From contig NZ_JBBUKT010000006.1 in the NCBI RefSeq assembly GCF_038066715.1, forward strand, positions 248,001 through 312,000: a DNA stretch of 64,000 bases, given 5' to 3'. The position numbers were made by a program, and so were the translations under genes. Origin of the DNA: Luteolibacter sp. Y139 (lineage in GTDB: Bacteria > Verrucomicrobiota > Verrucomicrobiia > Verrucomicrobiales > Akkermansiaceae). Below, one piece after another: positions 26,549 through 34,779 of this stretch. The notes beneath the pieces were generated by a model. That model had not been told where the DNA came from, ran no database searches, and was given only the letters and a program-made list of their open reading frames with translations. Position 1 is the stretch's first letter. Every line of letters begins with the position of its first letter.

Positions 26549-26594
26549 GGGCTGGCCTGAAGACCGGCGGTCGTAGGGGCTTCAGCCCAATTTT
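26549..26594 (+). terminator. Imperfect terminator hairpin after the secreted protein gene
   Basis: CTGAAG (26557-26562) pairs with CTTCAG (26580-26585), extended by GGG/CCC with a bulge, and is followed by AATTTT. It overlaps the 3' end of the convergent rluE gene. Confidence 0.35.
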
Positions 26595-27142
26595 CGGCGA
26601 TCCTCTGCGGTCAGTTCCCGCCAGGTTCCGGGTTCGATGCCTTCCAGCCTCAGTCCGCCGATGGCTGCGCGGATCAGTCGCAGGGTGGGAAAGCCCACGG
26701 CGGCGGTCATTCTGCGCACCTGTCGGTTTTTACCCTCCGTCAGTACCATTTCGATCCAGCGGTCCGGCACGCTCTTGCGAAACCTGACGGGCGGATCGCG
26801 GTGCGGGTAGTCCGGCTCGCTGAGCTCCCGTGCCTCACAGGGCAGGGTGCGGTGGCCCTTCAGATCGATCCCGCCGGCGGCGAGCTGGCGCAGCGCTTCT
26901 CCGGTCGGCTCGCCCTCCACCTGCACGTGATAGGTCCTCGGATGGCCGTGGCGGGGATCGAGCAGCCGGGCCACCAGCCGCGGCTCATTTCCGAGCAGGA
27001 TCAGGCCCTCCGAATCCTGATCGAGGCGGCCGATCGGGAAGATTCCTTTGGGAAACTGGAATTCCGCGAGCGTGCGCTGGCCGGGATGATCGGGCGTGAA
27101 TTGGCTTAGAACACCGTAGGGTTTGTGAAAGGCGACCAGCAT
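26582..27142 (-). CDS. rluE: 23S rRNA pseudouridine synthase, RluE type
   Basis: 186 aa. It lacks an S4 domain and has the RsuA/RluB/E/F family core: FHKPYGVLSQF at the N-terminus, GRLDQDSEGLILL with the catalytic D41, RTYHVQVEG, and GKNRQVRRMTAAVGFPTLRLIRAAIG. RluE in E. coli makes pseudouridine 2457 in 23S rRNA. The gene converges with the secreted-protein gene. Assignment to RluE rather than RsuA or RluF rests on length and lack of S4. Confidence 0.85.
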   Translation of the reverse strand: MLVAFHKPYGVLSQFTPDHPGQRTLAEFQFPKGIFPIGRLDQDSEGLILLGNEPRLVARLLDPRHGHPRTYHVQVEGEPTGEALRQLAAGGIDLKGHRTLPCEARELSEPDYPHRDPPVRFRKSVPDRWIEMVLTEGKNRQVRRMTAAVGFPTLRLIRAAIGGLRLEGIEPGTWRELTAEDRRKLG

Positions 27143-27178
27143 CGGGAAAGCTCGGGAGAGCGCCTCGATAGAAAGTGA

Positions 27179-27220
27179 ATGGCCCCGCCAATCACAAGGA
27201 CCGACGGGGCCATCTTTTCC
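27179..27220 (+). terminator. Hairpin with T-tract between rluE and the LuxR-type gene
   Basis: ATGGCCCCG (27179-27187) pairs perfectly with CGGGGCCAT (27205-27213), followed by CTTTTCC. It lies between two divergent genes, so no known gene reads into it on the plus strand; it may end an antisense or leader RNA. Confidence 0.5.
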
Positions 27221-27318
27221 CCCCCCAGGGAAAGCTTTTGGTTCGTTGGTGGCGTCGCTGACGTCAACCCTGAACTTGTGAATGTAATGCCACGGAACCG
27301 GGTTCCCAACAATGCGTG

Positions 27319-27346
27319 TTGATACTTACGGGAGACTACGTATCGT
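27319..27346 (+). promoter_or_regulatory. Candidate promoter of the LuxR-type regulator
   Basis: TTGATA (27319-27324), a 16-nt spacer and TATCGT (27341-27346). If used, transcription starts near 27353 and translation would have to start at GTG 27376 rather than GTG 27316. Confidence 0.3.
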
Positions 27347-27375
27347 TGCGTTGCCACCCACTCGCCCTCCTAAAC

Positions 27376-28434
27376 GTGCTCGGAACCTCCTATTTTGATC
27401 TGGCTCAAGCGATTTATCGGGCGACGAGCTTCGACGACGTCGTTGACCTGCTCGTTGCCAAATTACCCGGCCTGATCGGGACGGATGAAGCAGTGGTGAT
27501 GGGAACGTCGCCGATCAGCGGGGTTTGTTCAATCTCCGATCATGGCCGGATTTCGAAAATCCTGAGGGAGCAGATTGATACGGTCAATCGCTTGGCGGCC
27601 AGCCATCCGATCCAGTCGCGGGTCAATTTCGATGATCCCGGGGATCTTGGCTTCGCCATGAGTGACCACCTCTCTCCCGAGGAATACCGGAATAGCGCAT
27701 TTGCGCGGGAGGTTTTCGGCGAGCATGCCATGGCAGACGTGATGTTCGGCCTGCTGGTGGCCAGTGTGCGCCGCAAGGCATACCTGAACTGTTATTTCCT
27801 GGGGGCCGGGATCACCGTCCAAGCGCGTGAGCGATTTGATGCCATCCTGCTGACCGTGCGGGGAGTGCTCGACCGACTGGAGGCCCACAATGTCGAGCGC
27901 GTGGTCCGGCAGCGGATTTTCGGAGCCAGTGCTCCCTTGGCCATTTTCTTCCTTAATCAGTCGTCCGAGGTGTGTCCGCTCAATCACGCTGCCGTGACTT
28001 TTGCGGAATCCCGGTGGGCTCCGGATGAAGCGGTGCGCTCCCTGACTCCAGATCAGATCTCACAGGTCGACAAGGTTCTGGATGCTGCATGGATCAATCC
28101 GGTGACCGCCGATTGGCGGGATGTGACTCTTGATCTTGGGGCCGGGCCGACGCTCGTCCATGCGCTTCCAAAGCTCAGTGGCGAGGTGATCATGATGTTC
28201 CCGACCTCCGGCCACGAGCCCGCGGGAGAGGAAGCAGTGACCATCCTGACCCGCCGCCAGCGGGAGATCATGGACTGGATCGCCGAGGGCAAGACCAGCG
28301 CCGAGGCAGCCATCATTCTGGGCATTAGCCCGCGCACGGTGGAGAAGCACTTGGAAGCTGTCTTCCAGCGGCTGGGCGTGGAAAACCGCATCGCCGCGAT
28401 GCGCCGCTATCTCGATCTCAAGCGAGGCCTTTGA
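27376..28434 (+). CDS. LuxR-type HTH transcriptional regulator
   Basis: 352 aa from GTG 27376 (VLGTSYFDLAQAIY); GTG 27316 is in frame and would add 20 residues. The N-terminal about 270 residues have no clear catalytic motif and may be a GAF-like sensor. The C-terminal about 60 residues form a LuxR/GerE HTH: LTRRQREIMDWIAEGKTSAEAA, then ILGISPRTVEKHLEAVFQRLGVENR. There is no phosphoacceptor receiver domain, so it is probably a ligand- or partner-responsive regulator. Its 3' end overlaps the convergent glycosyltransferase gene by 17 bases. Targets are unknown. Confidence 0.82.
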   Translation: MLGTSYFDLAQAIYRATSFDDVVDLLVAKLPGLIGTDEAVVMGTSPISGVCSISDHGRISKILREQIDTVNRLAASHPIQSRVNFDDPGDLGFAMSDHLSPEEYRNSAFAREVFGEHAMADVMFGLLVASVRRKAYLNCYFLGAGITVQARERFDAILLTVRGVLDRLEAHNVERVVRQRIFGASAPLAIFFLNQSSEVCPLNHAAVTFAESRWAPDEAVRSLTPDQISQVDKVLDAAWINPVTADWRDVTLDLGAGPTLVHALPKLSGEVIMMFPTSGHEPAGEEAVTILTRRQREIMDWIAEGKTSAEAAIILGISPRTVEKHLEAVFQRLGVENRIAAMRRYLDLKRGL

Positions 28435-29323
28435 GGCGGCGATCGAGCGCCGTCAGGAAGGTCGCGTCGCTGAAGTCCTCCGCGTTCAGCCACTCCGGCA
28501 GGAGCGGGTGCCAGAAGGGTTCGCAGAGGCAGACATTCCCTCCGATCACTCCGCCGAGGTAGCTGAAGGTGCTCTTCGCCACGAATAGCACGTCGCTGCG
28601 AACGAAGTGGTGGAAGCTCTCGAAGACGTCGTCATCGAGATGGAGCTGGGCACCGAGGTCGGTGAAGGCGCGGAAGTCATCGGGCTGGCCTTGGGAAAAG
28701 AGACGCACGGTGGCCTGTCCGGGACCGACGAGAGCGAGCACGCGGCGGAGCCGGCCGAGCACCAAGTCATCTGCGGTGAAACGCTCGGAGAAGCGGCCGC
28801 TAGAGCCCACGTCGCCGCGGCGGAGGTGGACGGCGATCTGGACCTTATCGTCATCGTAGCCCGCCAGCTTTGGCTTCGGGGAGAGCAGGTATTTCTCGCG
28901 GATCAGCGGCGCGATGGCGGCCCACTCTGCGGGGTGCTTGTCGGTGACCTTGTGGCAGTGGGCGACCACTTGCAGCCGTCGCGAGCGGGGGAAAAAGCGA
29001 TGCGGCTTGGGGACCGCCACCACGGGGTAGCCCCGGCTCTCGATCTCGGCGGCGGTCACTTCACTCGCCCCGAGATTGAAGAAATTTTCCCACGCCTGTG
29101 ACCACTCGGGCGGCGTGACGCCCTGCGGCACGTGGGCCACGTCGGAGACTGGCGTGTGGGCATAGGTCAGGCCCTTGAGCTTGGCGCAGATCATGGTGGA
29201 GATCCGCGCCGAGATCTGCGCGCCCCCGCCGTCGTCGCGATCGCGGCAGGTGAGGTAGCTATCCTTCGGGCGCAGGAGCAAGGGCACGACGGAGCATGGC
29301 CCGGAAGACCCCGGGACTGGCAA
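28418..29323 (-). CDS. Fucosyltransferase-like glycosyltransferase
   Basis: 301 aa. The N-terminal part has RDRDDGGGAQISARISTMICAKL, a sugar-nucleotide-site-like segment, and the middle has IAVHLRRGDVG, the HxRRGD motif shared by alpha-1,2/alpha-1,6 fucosyltransferases (GT11, GT23 and O-FucT relatives). The C-terminal SDVLFVAKSTFSYLGGVIGGN fits the conserved acceptor/donor motif. It lies 18 bases downstream of the membrane-anchored methyltransferase gene, so the two may modify the same surface glycan. Donor identity is inferred only. Confidence 0.65.
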   Translation of the reverse strand: MPVPGSSGPCSVVPLLLRPKDSYLTCRDRDDGGGAQISARISTMICAKLKGLTYAHTPVSDVAHVPQGVTPPEWSQAWENFFNLGASEVTAAEIESRGYPVVAVPKPHRFFPRSRRLQVVAHCHKVTDKHPAEWAAIAPLIREKYLLSPKPKLAGYDDDKVQIAVHLRRGDVGSSGRFSERFTADDLVLGRLRRVLALVGPGQATVRLFSQGQPDDFRAFTDLGAQLHLDDDVFESFHHFVRSDVLFVAKSTFSYLGGVIGGNVCLCEPFWHPLLPEWLNAEDFSDATFLTALDRRLKGLA

Positions 29324-29341
29324 CCCCGAAAGCCGCCGGGA

Positions 29342-30121
29342 TCAGGGCCGCTCGAACACCAGCAGGTGCTGCCAGGGCAGCGGCTTCAGGTTGCCCGTGA
29401 ACCGGAAGCCCGCGCTCTCAAATTCCAAGCGCGCCTGCGCTTCGGTCATTTTGTGGAGCGGCTTGATCGGGACGTTCGGGTCTTCGCCGCGGAACTCTAG
29501 CAGGAAGATGCGACCGCCCGGCTTCAATGCCTTGAGCAGCGAGGCGAGCATTTCGCGCGGATGAGAGAATTCATGGTAGGCATCCACCATCAGCGCGGCA
29601 TCAAGAGAGCCGGCGGGGAGCTTGAGATCGTCGATTTCGCCGAGGTGGGGCTCCACATTGGTGATCTTGAGTTCGGCCGCTTTCGTCCGGAGGAAATCGA
29701 GCATCTCCGGCTGGATATCGATGGCGACCACCTTGCCGCGCGGGACCTTGGGCGAAATACGGAAGCTATAGTAGCCGGAGCCCGCGCCGATGTCGGCGAT
29801 CACGGCATCCGGTGCCAGGTCGATGTCGGAGATGGCTTTGCTGGGGGCTTCCTCTTGTTCGCGTTCGGGACGTTCCAGCCAGTTGATGTGAGGATGGCCC
29901 ATCACCTTGGCGATCTCGCGGCCGTGGAAGAACTTGCCGATGCCATCAGCACTGGCGGGACCGGTGGTGTAGGGGACTTCCTCAACGGGTGGGGGCGAGT
30001 CGACCTTGGCTGGAACCGGAGGGAGCTTGGGAAGAACCACCGGCTCTGCGGATCGGAACCACGCCCATGCCGAGATCACGGCGACGCAGACGAGGACGAG
30101 CAAGGGAACCAACCGGGCCAT
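29342..30121 (-). CDS. Membrane-anchored class I SAM-dependent methyltransferase
   Basis: 259 aa. One N-terminal TM helix (VPLLVLVCVAVISAWAWF) and a Pro-rich linker precede a Rossmann methyltransferase: motif I ADIGAGSGYYS (about 110-120), acidic VVAIDIQPEM, and LMVDAYHEFSHPREML with KPGGRIFLLEF. The catalytic domain would face the periplasm if the helix is a signal anchor, which would be odd for an enzyme needing cytoplasmic SAM; cleavage or reverse insertion is possible. It is first in a two-gene unit with the glycosyltransferase. Confidence 0.75.
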   Translation of the reverse strand: MARLVPLLVLVCVAVISAWAWFRSAEPVVLPKLPPVPAKVDSPPPVEEVPYTTGPASADGIGKFFHGREIAKVMGHPHINWLERPEREQEEAPSKAISDIDLAPDAVIADIGAGSGYYSFRISPKVPRGKVVAIDIQPEMLDFLRTKAAELKITNVEPHLGEIDDLKLPAGSLDAALMVDAYHEFSHPREMLASLLKALKPGGRIFLLEFRGEDPNVPIKPLHKMTEAQARLEFESAGFRFTGNLKPLPWQHLLVFERP

Positions 30122-30243
30122 GGGATCGATACAATCACGGTGGCTGCGGATTTCAACCGGCGTCCTACTGCCATTGGGACGAAAGATCCAGCCGCGCAGG
30201 CTGTTCTTGCGGACTGGAGCGGGAGGCCTAGTTAAATGCGGGA

Positions 30244-31248
30244 ATGGATCCCACCCCAGAACGCATCTTTCAAGTTGGCACCAGCTTTTGGTCTTCCAAG
30301 ACCTTGCTAGCGGCCGTGGAACTCGAGGTCTTCACGATTCTCGGCGAGGCGCCTGCCAATGTGGAAACCCTGAAGCAGCGGCTTGGCTTCCAGGACCGCG
30401 GGGCACGGGACTTCTTTGATACGCTCGTGGCACTCGGCTTTCTGGAGCGGACGGATGGCGTGTATCGCAACACGCAGGAGACCGGCTTGTTCCTCGACAA
30501 GGCGAAGCCGTCTTACGTCGGCGGGATTCTGGAGATGGCCAGCCGCCGGCTGTATGGCTTCTGGGATCACCTGATCCCGGCGCTGCGCAGCGGCGAGCCG
30601 CAGAATGAAGTGAAGAGCGGCGAGGAGCCCTTTGCCACGATTTACTCCGAGCCGGAGCGCCTGCGGGGTTTCCTGCGTGCGATGACGGGCGTAAGCCGCG
30701 GTGCGAACCTGGCGATCGCGCGGAATTTCCCGTGGGCGAGCTACGCGACTTGTGCCGACGTCGGCACCGCGCAGGGTGATCTTGTCGCACAGATTGCGCT
30801 GGCAAACCCGCACTTGAAAGGCACTGGCTACGACCTGCCGGTGGTCGGCCCGGTATTCGACGAATACATTGCCGGCTTGGGGCTTGGGGACCGCGTGAAG
30901 TTCCAAGCGGCGGACTTCTTCCAAGACGAAATGCCGGCGGTGGATGTGATCCTGATGGGGCACATCCTCCATGATTGGGACCTGCCGACGAAGCGGATGC
31001 TGCTGGAGAAGGCGTGGCGTGCGCTGCCGCCGGGAGGCGCGGTGATCGTTTACGATGCGGTCATTGATGACGACCGCTCGCAGAATGCCTTTGGCCTGCT
31101 GATGAGCTTGAACATGTTGATCGAGACGCCCGGTGGCTTCGACTACACCGGGGCCGATTGCATCGGGTGGATGAAGGACGCCGGGTTCCGCGACTGCCGC
31201 GTGGAGCACCTGATCGGGCCGGACTCGATGGTGGTGGGGATCAAATAG
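30244..31248 (+). CDS. O-methyltransferase, family 2 (hydroxyindole/hydroxyneurosporene type)
   Basis: 334 aa. An N-terminal winged-helix dimerisation domain (about 10-90) precedes the Rossmann domain with [20 protein letters not shown] and GYDLPVV, and [28 protein letters not shown] with the catalytic-type His-Asp pair of family 2 methyltransferases. These enzymes methylate phenolic or other hydroxyls of secondary metabolites or carotenoids. No biosynthetic cluster is adjacent, so the substrate is unknown. It converges with the 142-aa unknown gene, with 5 bases between stops. Confidence 0.85.
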   Translation: MDPTPERIFQVGTSFWSSKTLLAAVELEVFTILGEAPANVETLKQRLGFQDRGARDFFDTLVALGFLERTDGVYRNTQETGLFLDKAKPSYVGGILEMASRRLYGFWDHLIPALRSGEPQNEVKSGEEPFATIYSEPERLRGFLRAMTGVSRGANLAIARNFPWASYATCADVGTAQGDLVAQIALANPHLKGTGYDLPVVGPVFDEYIAGLGLGDRVKFQAADFFQDEMPAVDVILMGHILHDWDLPTKRMLLEKAWRALPPGGAVIVYDAVIDDDRSQNAFGLLMSLNMLIETPGGFDYTGADCIGWMKDAGFRDCRVEHLIGPDSMVVGIK

Positions 31249-31253
31249 GCGAC

Positions 31254-31682
31254 CTATTCGCAATCCCGAATCGCCCGGATCTCCCCGGCGACACCGGTGG
31301 CCAAGTCCCGGGCCTGGCCGCCGAGGTCGTCCAAGCCGGAGTCGTCTCCCAAGCCCAACAGGGTGATCGCATGCGTCATCGGGTGCTCGGCGAGGAACCA
31401 ATCGATTTCTTCCCGTGTCGCGAAGGCGAACAGCCCCGCGTAGAACAGCGGCTTGGGATCGCGCAGTACGCTCTTCTTGTAGCGGGTCAGGAAAAGCGCC
31501 AGCCAACAGGACTTCTCTAGGCGTTCGGCGTCGGTGCGCCGCAGGTGCTCGATCCACGCGGTGGCGGTGTCGCGCAGGTGACCATGGACGATCCAGCTCT
31601 GGTTAACGCGCTGGACCTTGATCAGGTCCATTTCGCCCTCGTCCGATAGGGGAACGGGCTCGGGCTCATGAAAGGAAGACAT
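31254..31682 (-). CDS. Unknown protein, 142 aa
   Basis: The start at ATG 31682 (MSSFHEPEPVPLSDEGE) is chosen because the longer frame to 31790 reads into the promoter side of the NA37 gene. The sequence is mostly helical with LTRYKKSVLRDPKPLFYAGLF and an acidic C-terminus (GLGDDSGLDDLGG). No signal peptide, TM segment or recognisable domain. It is divergent from the NA37 gene. Confidence 0.6.
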   Translation of the reverse strand: MSSFHEPEPVPLSDEGEMDLIKVQRVNQSWIVHGHLRDTATAWIEHLRRTDAERLEKSCWLALFLTRYKKSVLRDPKPLFYAGLFAFATREEIDWFLAEHPMTHAITLLGLGDDSGLDDLGGQARDLATGVAGEIRAIRDCE

Positions 31683-31795
31683 TGACGACTTTTTCGAGGG
31701 TTGAAGGACATGAACCCTAGCATCTGCGTCGAGTCCTTCAACCGGTCCTTGCGCCCGGGGCCGCGACTCCGTAGCGTCCGCGCCCCGCATCGCTC

Positions 31796-32923
31796 ATGTC
31801 CGCCAAGATCCGCTTCACTTCCGCTTCCGCCACCAAGCTCGTTCTCGCGAAAATCGGCCACCCGCAGCGCGAGGAGCCGCTGCAGACCTCGAAGCAGGTC
31901 TATCCCATCGACGAGGCGGACCGGAGCACGCTGACCGCGATTTTTCTCAAGCCTTTCAAGAGCCTTTCCGGCTACCGCTTCCACCACCACTCGTCGCTCG
32001 ACCAGCACGAGCTGAACTCGTGCGCGAAGGCGATTTTCCAGGATCCGGAGAAGCTGCTCGAAAAGGGCTGCGAGATTGCGACGCGGCTCTACACCAAGTC
32101 GAATCACCCGAACATCAAGTCGGGCGACCTGTGCATTGCCTGGGTCGACGACCTCGAAGTGGATGGCAATCCCGTCACCGGCCTGTGCATCCTGAAGTCG
32201 GAGAGCGTGGTGCCCTTCCTCAGCATCTCGACGCGTGATGGCGACCTCCAGCTTCACACCGAGCACGGCATCAATCCGGAGAAGATCGACAAGGGCTGCC
32301 TGATCCTCAACCACCACCCGAACAAGGGCTTCCTCGTTCTGACCTTCGATCGCACGGGTTCCGACTCGCGTTTCTGGGTGCGGGATTTCCTCGGCTTGGT
32401 TGCCGTGACTGACAGTCCTTTCCTGACCAACAAGTTCACCGACATGGCTGTCGCCTTCGCGAAGCAGGAGGAGAAGGCCAAGAAGGAGGCGAAGAAAGAA
32501 GCAGTCAAGGAAAGCGGCTCGGAAGCCGACTCGTCGGCAATTGACGACACGCCGCCGTGGGAAGCAACCACCGCCGCCAACGATGCGTTGGCCTATTTCG
32601 AAGGGAAGGAGCAGTTCAGCCTCCAGGAATTCGAAGAGGAAGTACTACGGACGCCGGAGGCGGTGGAGAAGTTCCGCGAGCACAAGGCCAAGGTGGAGGA
32701 AGAGCAGGGCCAGCGCTTCGACGACAAGTTCGAGATTTCGAAGAAAGACGTGACCAAGGCCAAGAAACGAATTGGCACTGTGCTCAAGCTCGACACCGGG
32801 GTGGAGATCCACGTGAAGCCAACCTTCGTTGATCAGTCCGAGCCGGTGATGGAGCGGGGCTTCGATGAAGAGAAGGGTAAGAAGTTCATCAAGGTGTTCT
32901 TCAACGAGGAAGTGGGTCGCTGA
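31796..32923 (+). CDS. NdpA/YejK-type 37-kDa nucleoid-associated protein
   Basis: 375 aa, similar to E. coli YejK/NdpA (335 aa). Characteristic blocks are HHSSLDQHELN, LYTKSNHPNIKSGDLCIAW, ILKSE (near 130-135), GLVAVTDSPFLTNKF and the C-terminal IHVKPTFVDQSEPVMERGF. A Lys/Ala/Glu-rich coiled-coil-like insert lies at about 219-245. Members bind nucleoid DNA; some homologues occur in defence islands, but no defence genes are adjacent. Followed by a REP-like pair and the helicase terminator. Confidence 0.82.
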   Translation: MSAKIRFTSASATKLVLAKIGHPQREEPLQTSKQVYPIDEADRSTLTAIFLKPFKSLSGYRFHHHSSLDQHELNSCAKAIFQDPEKLLEKGCEIATRLYTKSNHPNIKSGDLCIAWVDDLEVDGNPVTGLCILKSESVVPFLSISTRDGDLQLHTEHGINPEKIDKGCLILNHHPNKGFLVLTFDRTGSDSRFWVRDFLGLVAVTDSPFLTNKFTDMAVAFAKQEEKAKKEAKKEAVKESGSEADSSAIDDTPPWEATTAANDALAYFEGKEQFSLQEFEEEVLRTPEAVEKFREHKAKVEEEQGQRFDDKFEISKKDVTKAKKRIGTVLKLDTGVEIHVKPTFVDQSEPVMERGFDEEKGKKFIKVFFNEEVGR

Positions 32924-32942
32924 TTCAGGAGCAGGCGATGTT

Positions 32943-33033
32943 GCGTGGTTGGCGCATTGGTGACAATGCGGAAGCAACGGAACAGCTCGCTTCAAGGGGC
33001 CACTCCGCGCTGTCACCAGCGCGCCTACGCGAA
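32943..33033. repeat. Inverted pair of REP-like hairpin elements
   Basis: Two copies face each other: stem CGCATTG-GTGA-CAATGCG (32953-32970) and stem CGCGCTG-TCAC-CAGCGCG (33006-33023). A third, CGCACTG-TCAC-CAGTGCG, is at 61323-61340. Flanks CCACTCCG and CGCCTACG are shared. The stem bases change together, so the hairpin itself is conserved. Confidence 0.75.
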
Positions 33034-33035
33034 AC

Positions 33036-33065
33036 AAAAAAGCCAGCCGCTGGTTGCGGCTGGCT
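33036..33065 (-). terminator. Terminator of the DEAD-box helicase gene
   Basis: On the minus strand AGCCAGCCGC (loop AACCA) GCGGCTGGCT is followed by TTTTTG; a 10-bp perfect stem ending 57 bases after the helicase stop. Confidence 0.9.
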
Positions 33066-33122
33066 TCAGAGTGAGAAGTGTCGATTTGCTGTCGGCACCG
33101 CGTGGACGGGAGTCCTCGCAGC

Positions 33123-34568
33123 TTAACGGCGTCCGCGTGGTCCGCGACGGCGACGTCCGGTCCAGGCTGGTGCCGGACCTGAAGCTTCGCTTTGAACTGC
33201 GACGCGTTCGCCTTGGGAACGACCATTCCCTTGGGAGCGGCCACCGCCTTGCGAGCGACCTCCGCCTCCTTGGGATGACCTGCGTTGACCACCGCCCGAG
33301 GATGATCCCTGGGCGACGCTGCCGCGGGCACCACGTTGGAAGCGTTCGACCAACGATTCAGCGTGCCAATGGTGATCGTCCCAGCGTGGGACAGCCATGC
33401 GGATGACCTTTTCGATCTCGCGAAGGTAGTCGAACTCCTCTTCCGAGCAGAACGACACCGAGCGGCCTTCAGCTCCCGCGCGACCGGTGCGGCCGATGCG
33501 GTGGACGTAGGCCTCGGGCTCGTTCGGCAGGTCGTAGTTGACCACCAGGCCCACGTCTTTCACGTCCACGCCGCGGGCGGCGACGTCAGTGGCGACGAGC
33601 ACGGGTGTGAGTCCCTTGCGGAACCGCTCCAGAGCCTTCTCGCGTTGGGCCTGGGACTTGTTGCCGTGGATGGCGTCGGCTTCGAAGCCGGCGGCGGTCA
33701 GGCCTTTCGCGAGCTTGTTGGCGCCGTGCTTGGTGCGGCTGAAGACGATGGTCAGCTTGGATTCGCCGGCTTCCGCCTGCTCCTTCAAGAGGACTTCCAA
33801 CAGGAACCGCTTGTGCTCCTTCTGGATGAACGCGACCTTCTGCTCAATGCGTTCGGCGGTGGTGGTCTGAGGCGCGATGCTGACCTTCGCCGGGTTCTTG
33901 AGGATGGTTTCGGCGAGCTGGACGATGTTCGGCGCCAAGGTGGCGGAGAAGAACAGCGACTGGCGCTGCTGGGGAATCATCGCGACGATCTTCTTCACGT
34001 CGCGGAGAAAGCCCATGTCGAGCATGCGATCGACTTCATCGAGGACGAAGAATTCGACGCCCGAGAGGTCGAGGTGCTTCTGCTCGATCAGGTCGAGCAG
34101 GCGTCCCGGCGTGGCGACGAGGACATCGACGCCACTGCGCATGGCAGCGACCTGTGGATTCTGGCCAACGCCGCCGTAGATCATCGTCTGGCGGAAACGG
34201 ACGTGCTTGCCATAGGTGCTGAAGCTCTTCGCCACCTGGACCGCGAGTTCGCGGGTGGGAGCGAGGACGAGGGTGCGGGCGCTCTTTGGTTTCAGCGCAC
34301 GCGGCTTTTCATGCAGTGCGTGAAGAATGGGCAGTGCGAAGCCAGCGGTCTTACCAGTGCCGGTTTGGGCGCAACCGAGGAGGTCGCGGCCTTCTAACAG
34401 CAATGGAATGGCCTGTGCCTGGATGGGCGAGGGCGTGGTGTATTCAAGTTCGCGCAATGCGCGGTGAAGGGGCGCGGCCAGCGGCAGCGCCTCGAACGTG
34501 GTCGGGGTCATGTAGTATGGGGCCTGCTCGCGCGGATTCCCGGCGGCTGGCGGATTCTCGATGAGCAT
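33123..34568 (-). CDS. DEAD-box RNA helicase, RhlE-like, with DEVD motif
   Basis: 481 aa; M20 (ATG 34511, MTPTTFEALPL) is a plausible later start. All helicase motifs are in place: Q motif (YTTPSPIQAQAI), AQTGTGKT (67-74), PTRELA, TPGRLLDL, motif II as D177-E-V-D180 instead of DEAD, SAT, VATDVAARGVD and HRIGRTGRAG. The tail (about 400-481) is Arg/Gly/Ser/Gln-rich with GGGRSQGG repeats, a typical RNA-binding extension. Ala to Val in motif II retains both acidic ligands. It is an RNA-remodelling enzyme, usually in ribosome assembly or cold adaptation. A 5' region of about 120 bases contains a hairpin (34636-34658). Confidence 0.93.
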   Translation of the reverse strand: MLIENPPAAGNPREQAPYYMTPTTFEALPLAAPLHRALRELEYTTPSPIQAQAIPLLLEGRDLLGCAQTGTGKTAGFALPILHALHEKPRALKPKSARTLVLAPTRELAVQVAKSFSTYGKHVRFRQTMIYGGVGQNPQVAAMRSGVDVLVATPGRLLDLIEQKHLDLSGVEFFVLDEVDRMLDMGFLRDVKKIVAMIPQQRQSLFFSATLAPNIVQLAETILKNPAKVSIAPQTTTAERIEQKVAFIQKEHKRFLLEVLLKEQAEAGESKLTIVFSRTKHGANKLAKGLTAAGFEADAIHGNKSQAQREKALERFRKGLTPVLVATDVAARGVDVKDVGLVVNYDLPNEPEAYVHRIGRTGRAGAEGRSVSFCSEEEFDYLREIEKVIRMAVPRWDDHHWHAESLVERFQRGARGSVAQGSSSGGGQRRSSQGGGGRSQGGGRSQGNGRSQGERVAVQSEASGPAPAWTGRRRRGPRGRR

Positions 34569-34635
34569 TCAGGTAATCCCCGAACCATCTCTCATCGATG
34601 AAGACCGGAAAAGGGTGGGAACCGTCGAATGGCCC

Positions 34636-34658
34636 CCGTCGGCAAAGAGCGCCGACGG
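34636..34658. promoter_or_regulatory. Hairpin upstream of the helicase gene
   Basis: CCGTCGGC-AAAGAGC-GCCGACGG, an 8-bp perfect stem 68 bases upstream of the helicase start, probably in its mRNA leader. No T-tract follows on either strand, so it is not a simple terminator. Long structured leaders are common in cold-inducible helicase genes; regulation here is inferred. Confidence 0.4.
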
Positions 34659-34710
34659 CCGGAGATTAGCGGAGAAATGCCACTTGGCAAGCTGAACCTT
34701 GGAAAGGGCT

Positions 34711-34750
34711 CTACGAGGTAGCGACGGTCAATGGACGCGCCGCTACGTGG
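34711..34750 (-). repeat. Third copy of the GTAGCGGCGCGTC interspersed repeat
   Basis: The reverse complement contains GTAGCGGCGCGTC followed by GACCGTCGC, matching the left arm of the pair at 16972-17151 (GTAGCGGCGCGTC ... GACTGTCGC). It is truncated relative to that copy and lies between the helicase leader and the metallopeptidase gene. Confidence 0.5.
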
Positions 34751-34779
34751 CAGAAGTCGCTGCGATCCTTGCGGACGTC

